From positions 4,376,922 through 4,436,921 of the forward strand of contig NC_092678.1 of the NCBI RefSeq assembly GCF_964355755.1: DNA of 60,000 nt. The letters are read 5' to 3'. The translations under genes and the position numbers were made by a program. The DNA is from Antedon mediterranea. Lineage: Eukaryota > Echinodermata > Crinoidea > Comatulida > Antedonidae. Below the pieces are notes generated by a model. That model made no database searches, was not told the DNA's origin, and saw only the letters and a list, made by a program, of their open reading frames with translations. This document shows positions 16,501-25,500 of this stretch, one piece after another. Numbering within the stretch: the stretch's first letter is position 1; each line of letters starts with the position of its first letter.

Positions 16501-19500
16501 GGCAATCTAACAACAGGATGCTGAGCTCCGGAGGTCAAGGTGTTTATCTGTGGCTGCGACATGATCAGTTCGACGCCTTTACCAAACCATGGGCGCCAAC
16601 GAGAATATGTACATCGAACAGTACTGTCGCAGCCAGACATAAGATCAAAGGACTGTTACGAACTCTTCTTAGCAAGGCCGGCCTGTTTTTAGGTTCCCTT
16701 TAACATATGTCACCCAATTCTGTACTAAAAACTCCACATTGGCAGTGTTAAGCTCTGTCTACACTATCAAACTAGTAGTATACTAAATATGGTAGTGATA
16801 TGAATCATTTTTTTGTCACAGAGTTTGATAGTTGATAGGTGGGTGAGTGGCCGAGCGGTTAAGACAGTGGAACCGTAATCACATAGCCATAACATCGGCA
16901 GAGGTTCGAGGCTCACTCACTCCATGGTTCTGGTGGTAGAACGAGTCTTCTCGGATAAGGACTATAAACCGTAGGTCCAGTGTACACAACTTGCTCGTGT
17001 GCACTTTAAAGAACCTAGTACATCTTTCGAGACGAGTAGGGGTTTACCCCGGTGTATTAGTACATCACAGCCACTGATCACCAACTGGGCCCTCTGGGAG
17101 ATCAGTATTTGACTGAAGAGGTCACCCAGTATAAAGATAAAACAAACAAACAAAACAAAGTTTAGACAGAGCTTTACAGTACGGAGAATGAATGTTCGTT
17201 TTCTTTTAGGTCTTGATGAAGGATATAGCAACACCGATCCCTCAAGAAGAAGTCTTCAGTACCATCGAGAAGTGTCTGAAAAATGCTGCCCTTGTCAACT
17301 ATGAGCAGGTCTCCACCTATGCAAAGATTGAAGGTGAGAACAATAAAAATGGATTCATAGTAAGTTTACTGAGATACTATACAAAAGTCATAATTTTTGT
17401 TTTCACTTAAGTAGAAAAAGTCATTATTGTTTTCACAAGTCATAATTTTAGCATGAACAAGTTTTCACTTAAGTAAAAAGCTATATGAGTATTATTGAAG
17501 ATTCTTGAATAATTTACAAATTGGTTTCCCTTTCTTTTTGTTCAATTGCAATATAGCGGATAAGGGTGGGGAAAGAACAGGTGATTATCGTGTGTGTAAA
17601 GCTACAGGTTTCCCTCCAAATAATGACCTTTAGACTTTGCTTTAGTTTCGAGTCAAAGACCAGATCATAAAACTTGGATCAATTTTTTTAAAGTCCTATT
17701 TGAAGGGAAACCTGTACTTTATGATGCAGTATTTATATTTAAATAATTTTAGCTTCTAAATAAATCCTTTGTCCAGTTGGTGTATCCGTGCTTAGTTGTA
17801 TATTTGATAGTTGACTAACTGTTAGTTTTGACAGACAGCAATAGTCTGGTGGTATTTGTAAATAGAGTATATTACCAACCCGTGTTTCCTTGTATGTCAT
17901 CCACAATGTTGCCTGTCCTTATTTTCTATTGGATGCCTTAATGTGCATATTGTTGTCAGAAAAATTAGTAAAATAATTCTACTATGCATTAATAGTTATA
18001 TTAGTATATATTTTATATACCCACTGTTGATTGTGTTTTTGTTTATACAAGTTATATAATGTATTCTTTTATTTGACCTAGTCAGTCTGTTGTTTGAGCT
18101 TGCTATAAGTTCTTAAAATCTTCCAAAGAATGGAAGCAACTAATTTTCGGATTGAACTATTTGAAAGCCTAAAATGAAATACACACTGATGTATAATGTA
18201 GCTGCAGATCATTTGCGAGTGTAATGACTTTCCATTCTCGAACGTTTTTTCATCTCTAAAACTAGCTTGTGTACGAAATCAGTACATATCTTGTAAGATG
18301 AGTAGGGCACACTCCAGTATAAATATATCACAAAGCAGGCATGTTTTGTTTGATGAGAGGGTGCCTGTTAAATGGCTAATGGATATCACATGGTTCTTGC
18401 AAGTGTAGACACTAGGGCCTGTTCGTAGGGGTTGAAAATACCAGCTTATTCCCGATTTCCGTTCGCGTGATCCAATTAACTTTTGCCTCAGGCTACAAAA
18501 AATTCGAGGCAAAATGTTCACCAAATTTGCAGGTTATTTCAGCGATAATCTAATTATACTCGGCCTTCGAGGATAATAAATCTCCGATAGAGGCAATGTG
18601 TCAAATTTTGACAAACGTTCGCTGCCTAGGCCCGTCATTTCTCCTACGAAGCTCTTCCATACACGCTTCGAGAGCGATCGTCAGCTGGTGCTGTCCTTGT
18701 TGGTGTAGACCGCTTAGGAATACACCCCGCTTAGTAGGCCTAGCTGGTCGGTGGTGTTTCCGTCGTGTAACATTGGGCTCAAATTCTTCGTCAATGAGTA
18801 AAATAATGGTCGTCAGGAGAAGGCATATTTCGGCAGGATTATCGGCGTTAAGAGGCATAAGGTTTGTCGCAAGGATAAGCAGTGTAAAAGGTAGCAAGTA
18901 ATTGTTATTGTAAAGAAAGATCGCGAGTAAAAAATATACAACAAGAAACTAGCGTGCGAAAATGGGTCGTAGGTTGTAAAGACAACTGACCTTAAAACGT
19001 AATTTCCGGCTTGTGATTCGTCGATAAGCGGTTAAATATTTCAAGTACGAACAACGCTCAATTTATAACCCGAGGCATGGGTGAAATTAAGCGCTTATTT
19101 TAACCACCGTACGAACATGACCTTAGTCTCTCTGCACATTCTTGGAATGTTTCATTCCATTGAATTATACAATTAATGTACATTTTACTAACTTTGTAAT
19201 ATTCTTTTGTACCCACAGTTTAATTATTTTTAACCTCTTGTAACTTGTGTTCAGTAATATTTATATACTTTAGTATGTTGCATATTATATTATTTTTGGT
19301 ATAGTTAAATAAATTGTTTGTATTTATTTATGTATGGTTTTTTGCATTCCTATTTCATATTTTACTTTTGTCTATTGTTAATATTTTTTTTTTTTATGAT
19401 TGTTTATTTATTTATTGTTTATTATTTACAGAAAGCTTGAACAGCATTGATCTACCACCAGAAAGACGACTCGAGGATGTGATCCACTTGGCTGAGTTAT

Positions 19501-22500
19501 GCATTGATGTTCTACAACAAAATGACGAACACCACGCCGAGGTACGTAGCCGATCAAAGCATCCCTGTTGATGGTAGTACGTTCCTAATGTCTATCAGAT
19601 CAATTTTTATAATTGCGTCTAAAACTGCGATTACAACTTTTTTTTTAAGATTGGAAAATAAACAACAGATTTTTTACCGACCCTACATTTGTCAAGGGTT
19701 CCCCCAATAGCTATAAATGGGTTTCTGGACTTTTATTTTTGTAAAATATTTTGTTAGTTAAACCAGAATGATACCAATGAAAATATTTGCTTTGATCTGA
19801 TTGGCTACAGGAAACTAACATAAACTCAGCATCAAATCGAAACTTTCCTCCATAAAAAATATTACGCATACTTATTGTATATTTCAGTTTGATTAGTTAT
19901 TCTTATTTTATTTATGAAATTATTTTTGAAAAGTTAATAAGAATCCATAACAAGTGTTAATTGCACATTTTGTTTAATAGTGTATGCGCATATTGGCTGT
20001 GTGTAAAGCCTGTTGTTGCTGTATTATCCTATACACCCATTGTTGTATCTATCTTCATAGGGCCGTTTGCACTTTGTGCTCATTTCATCCATTTGTGTTC
20101 GTCATCATCTTGTTTATAATTAAGAACATTTTACTACTGAGATACTGCCCTAAGGCATTGTTATATAGAGCATCATGATAATAAACAAACTGGTTTAATA
20201 AATACCATCAGAAAAGAAATCACTGTACAATCTGTGCATAAGTTCCAGTTCAGTGACAAACATGGTCATTTTTGGAACTTATGGCGATAACTGGGAAATT
20301 TTTCGCTTGAGTGCTAACATATAATATTGATAGATGTCAAAGAGTACTGTATGATTTCATTTTGACTGATTCAGGGGAGCACGCGTCCCAAAGACAACCC
20401 TCCTTGATTCGCCCCTGATGAAACATTAGCCTAACATGTTTGAAAATCTCCATAGACTCTAATGTATGTCAACAAGCATTAACAATTTAGGCATAAATCT
20501 CTTTGCCCCTACTATATTTCTGTTTTTAGCAGGTGTATTGTGTCTAAGTTTATTCATGAACATTGCCGTTATAATAGTACTTTGCCAACTTGTAAGTGCA
20601 TTGACAATATCACATTCTTAAATAAAGCACTTACGCATATCTCCACAGAGAGAAATTCAGTATTCTCTTACTGTCTGTAATCAGTATCCATACTCTATAC
20701 CCACGGGTCTTAATCTTTATTATGTAAAGTGTTTGTAGAATGTATCATGATGTTCTATAAATAGTATCAATTTTCCATGATCTTTTTTATTAGCACGATA
20801 AAAAAATTCATGATTCAACAACTTTCCAATTGGTTCACATTGAACAGGATAATAGTCTTTTGATGTGAACCAGTCTTTGATGCATCTTTCTATTATTATA
20901 CAATTCACTTTTATTCTATTGTTCATTTTAACAGCGTGACCAACCCAAAGAGTCACAGGTATATCCTATATGTCTTCAAATTAAAACAAAATTTTTCAGC
21001 AATAGAATGTAAAAGTGTTTTTTGTCTTTTTAGTGTTTTTTAATGGAGTAATGTGATAAAATGTCATGCAGACATATGCAAATTAGAATATAAGTGCAAT
21101 ATATGTAAATTTACAATTTGCATATTATGCAAATGGGGAAAAATATTTTGTTCTTGCACCTTGTTACTTTCAATTTTGTACATTTAATTTAAATGCAGAT
21201 TTTCCGTTTTACAGTTAACAATACAAGTTGTTTACATATGTAAATTCTATGTAAACAACTAATGCAAATTAGTATGCATATATAATGCAAAGTTTGTATA
21301 TGCTACACGACAGGCAGGCAGCTCCATTAATGCACTTAAGTTAGTGCAACCATGCCTAATCAATTATTCCTTTAACGTTTCCATAGAAACCAGCAACAAC
21401 AAGCAATAATCTATATTTTCCTAAATCTTGTTCACAAAGAACGTTTAAAATTTGAGAAATTTAAAAAGTGACGCAACAGATGAATATATATTCATAAAAT
21501 TAAAAACTGAGAAACCAATAAATATTTTCATTATAAAATATGAATAATCTGTCAATTAAAACGTTCATGTGAGCAAGATTACCCACTTTCTACTCCTAAT
21601 TGTTACTTTTTATATATTTTTTTAAGGATCATTTCAAAATGATTCTACTGCAGTAACTATGTCTTTAAACCTGATTTGTGGGTAATCATGCACACTATGT
21701 TTTGCAGTGACTGCCTCATAAACTAAATTGAAACAAACTTATACGTAGTTATTGCAGTAACTGCAGTAGAATATTTTTGACATGATACCTTTTCATGCAA
21801 AATAACATTATTAATATAACATTGTTTTGTGAGCCTAATAATCAGATTCCCTATATCCTCCTTAATACTAATAACTTATTTTGTTTTGAAAATGTAAAAA
21901 AAATGCTTTTTATATTAATTCCTAACTTTAACTATATTTAAAAAGTAATTTCTTATTATATTATTATTATTATTCTTATTGTTTTTTGGTGATAGATAAT
22001 GAACTTGTTACATCTAAGTTACTGGTCTCACTCCAATAATAGTTCACTATAGATGTTCTTGTTTTTATCTCAATTTGAAAAGATATTTGAATACAAATCC
22101 TTTTTGCACACATACTGTACAAATAAGTATCGTTTTTTTCAAATCGTGTCCGAGCCATGCGCGCATAACAGTTCAGTGAGGAAATATAATATAATTTTGG
22201 ACGGAGACCAGTATCATTTTTTATCTTTTACATAATATCTTGCATATCGTTTTTTAATACATTGCTTTTATAATCTGCTTCAGGCTTTTCAAATTTACAC
22301 CGTTTCATCCTAAATAGTGCTTTACTTTTAAATTATTATTATTACTTGTTATTTATTATGTATTGTATCATCTTTTGCATTTTTTTGTTCTTTTAAATTT
22401 TATTTCCTTCTTGAATTTTAGTTTTTCTTTGTCGTTCAAAATCCCATCTTACTGTAGTTTGACTACAGCATATTGTTTTTCAGCTTTTAATTTGTGTATT

Positions 22501-25500
22501 GTTATGTATTCAACATTTTTATATAGGCATAATATATCTATAAATTATGCATTCACCCTTTATATAATTATAATACCTTATAAAGATAATAGATTTTATT
22601 TATATTTTATTTTCCAAATTATATTTTTGTATCACGTAAACAAAAAACTAGCAAGCTATAAAAAAATCACATTTTATTTTATTTATTATAATTGTTTCCC
22701 CTTTTCAAGGCTCTCACTAAATGATGCAAAGTATTTTCATTTTTAAAATTGCATACATTTAAAGTTAAAAATAGGTGTTTACAGTCTTTTTACACTTTTG
22801 CAATTATTTTCTATGTACCACTTTGTTATCTGGTGCTACACACATTATTCACTACACACATCAATAATGCTCATAAGTTAAATACAGATACTGTACACAG
22901 TGCCAACCGAAAGTACCAAAATGGGTCTATCTGTCACAGTGCCAGTACTAAAATAGATTTTCACAGAAGTGTCTATTGTGTTAGCCCACCTGCTGTCAGT
23001 TTCTGTGACAATGACATTCTAATAGTAGCCAAGTAACAATGCTGAAATATGGCACTTTTTGTGGAATTCAATTGATTATTGTCAGTAATTTGTTTTGAAA
23101 ACTATGCATATTTTGATTATTTTAACGCTCTAGTATAAATTGTAACTATTCTAACCATCTTGAGGCTCTTTGAACAATTTGTATTCACTTCACAAATAAT
23201 TGTTGAAAAGTTATAAATATTGTATTGTACTTTTCTAATACTTAAAATCAATTTTGTTTAACATTTTATTCTATATAATTGTAGAAAATGTCTTATGGCC
23301 TTGTTGAAAATTGAGATGAAAAATATTATCATCATACTAGCCATTTTTAACCCACTGTAAGGTGAAAGCCAAGTTTACTCCATAACTCTGTATTTTCTGC
23401 TCCTCCATGGGTATACCAATAGCTTGAGAGATTTTAGAAATAATTTTAACCATAATTTAATAAAAATATAATAAAGTACCTGTAACCTACACCAGCATTG
23501 TTGCAAATTGATATTTTAGGTTGTGATTGTGGAAGTTGGTAATTTTCTAGTTGAAGTTTTTCTTTGTTTTGTATGTTTTGCTATATGGATATACTATTTG
23601 AAATAAAATAAATGAATGATTATTAATGTAGTCATTGGTTGGAAGTACACACCTAATTGGTGACAGTGGCTTAGGCTGCTTTTGTGCTTTCCTAGCAGCT
23701 AGTGACTGGTTGGAAGTACACACCTAATTGGTGACAGTGGCTTAGGCTGCTTTTGTGCTTTCCTAGCAGCTAGTGACTATGATTTTATATTTTCACCTTG
23801 CGTAATGTGTTGATTTGTATTATATTTTGTAAAATGTATCTTTTGCCTAAATAATAATAATAATAATATTTAATTGTTTTATGTGTAGGCATTTGCCTGG
23901 TTTAGCGATCTGCTCATTGAACACGCTGAGTTGTTTTGGTCACTGTATGCAGTGGACATGGACGCAGCGTTAGAGGCTCAGCCACAAGACACTTGGGACA
24001 GTTTCCCTCTCTTCCAGCTACTCAACGACTATATAAGAAGTGATCGTAAATATTAAACATTTTTCATACTTCACGTTAGTGGGAAGGGACAAATGTTGTT
24101 TAAACCATTTGTAAAACTATTTCTCTTGCAAACGAAGTATTGAAATACTTTCATATTAAACAAATTATTATAATAGAGTATACATAGTTGAATCAAAACA
24201 TTACAATACCATTAAACAACACAGAAATTTTGGTTCAGTTTGCAATTGTTAAGTCCCTACAGGCCACCCCCCTCGGCCCTACAGTAGGCACCCCACTCAG
24301 CCCTACAGGCCACCCCCCCCCCCCTCGGCCCTACAGTAGGAACCCCACTCAGCCCTACAGGCCACCCCCCTCGGCCTTACAGTAGGCACTCCACTCAGCC
24401 CTACAGGCCACCCCCCTCAGCCCTACAGTAGGCACCCCACTCAGCCCTACAGGCCACCCCCCTCAGCCCTACAGTAGGCACCCCACTCAGCCCTACAGGC
24501 CACCCCCCTCAGCCCTACAGTAGCCACCCCACTCAGCCCTACAGGCCACCCCCCTCGGCCCTACAGTAGGCACCCCACTCAGCCCTACAGTAGGCACCCC
24601 ACTCAGCCCTACAGTAGGCACCCCACTCAGCCCTAGAGGCAACCCCCCTTGGCCCTATTTTAAAATTCTGGATCAACCAACTGGTATGAGTTTTAAAACG
24701 TTTCTAAAGTCTTTGCAGAATAATTATAAAATTGTTTTGTATTTCAATAAGCAACAATAAGATTTGAATGGTTTTTACCCCCAGCTAATTTGAATGGCGG
24801 TCGATTCCACCAGCACTTACGCGATACATTTGCATCACAAGTGATTCGGTATGTGGACCTGATGGAGTCATCGATTGCCCAGTCAATACACAAGGGCTTT
24901 GAAAAGGAACGTTGGCAGCCTGAAGGGTAAGCAATCATATCTTCATTTCATTTATTTATTTCTCGAACAAATAATTGTGAAAAAAGATAGACAAAATACC
25001 TTGTGGTAATTGGCCATTGTTGCAATCATACATCCGAGAGTGTTAAAGAGTAGTTATCCAATCAAATTTGAACAATACCCTGGAAAACTGAGTGGTCTAA
25101 TGGTTAGGACAACTGCATGTCAAGCAAACTGTTCCGTGTTCGACCCTCTATCTTTATCATTTCTAAAATAATTAAATGGTATTCAGTATATCACCTAGTG
25201 GTGGTTTATCCCATCATTCCATGTTCATTTGGAATAAAACTGTCAATGAAACTGAAAACTGTTTTCTGCCATCAGGAATGGCACTCCAACATCAGAAGAG
25301 ATATTTTGGAAGTTGGACGCCCTTCAATCATTCATTCGAGAGCTTCATTGGCCAGATGAGGAATTTGCTCGACACTTGGATCACAGGCTCAAGCAGATGG
25401 CAGCCGACATGGTTGAATCCTGTGTAAACAGGTATAGTGACATATTAATGCCAAGCTGAACATCCATCCTCAAAATTGTTTTACGACCTAATTTCAGCCT

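Larger units (their letters stand above)
19542..23888. other. CADPS intron 15 (4.3 kb), no gene seen
   Basis: AT-rich. It contains the octamer cluster, one MITE-B copy and a 71-bp duplication listed separately. A 127-codon frame at 22363-22746 is Phe/Tyr/Ile-rich, as expected from random AT-rich DNA, and is not a gene. Confidence 0.75.

Noticed and set aside
16489-16703. Possible alternative CADPS exon ([17 protein letters not shown])
   Set aside because: CAPS proteins go directly from LSLLERV to LMKDI with no insertion here. The segment is largely a 31-base-arm inverted repeat and has stops in the frame that would be needed.
16841-16915. Possible tRNA gene
   Set aside because: The A and B boxes are present but it continues into a SINE body and A-rich tail, and a second diverged copy exists at 57687.
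22363-22746. 127-codon open frame
   Set aside because: Phe/Tyr/Ile/Leu-rich translation of AT-rich intron DNA with no domain pattern.
25088-25150. Possible tRNA gene (TGGTCTAATGGTTAGGA ... GTTCGACCC)
   Set aside because: The acceptor-stem halves do not pair and there is no terminator run; read as a degenerate SINE head.
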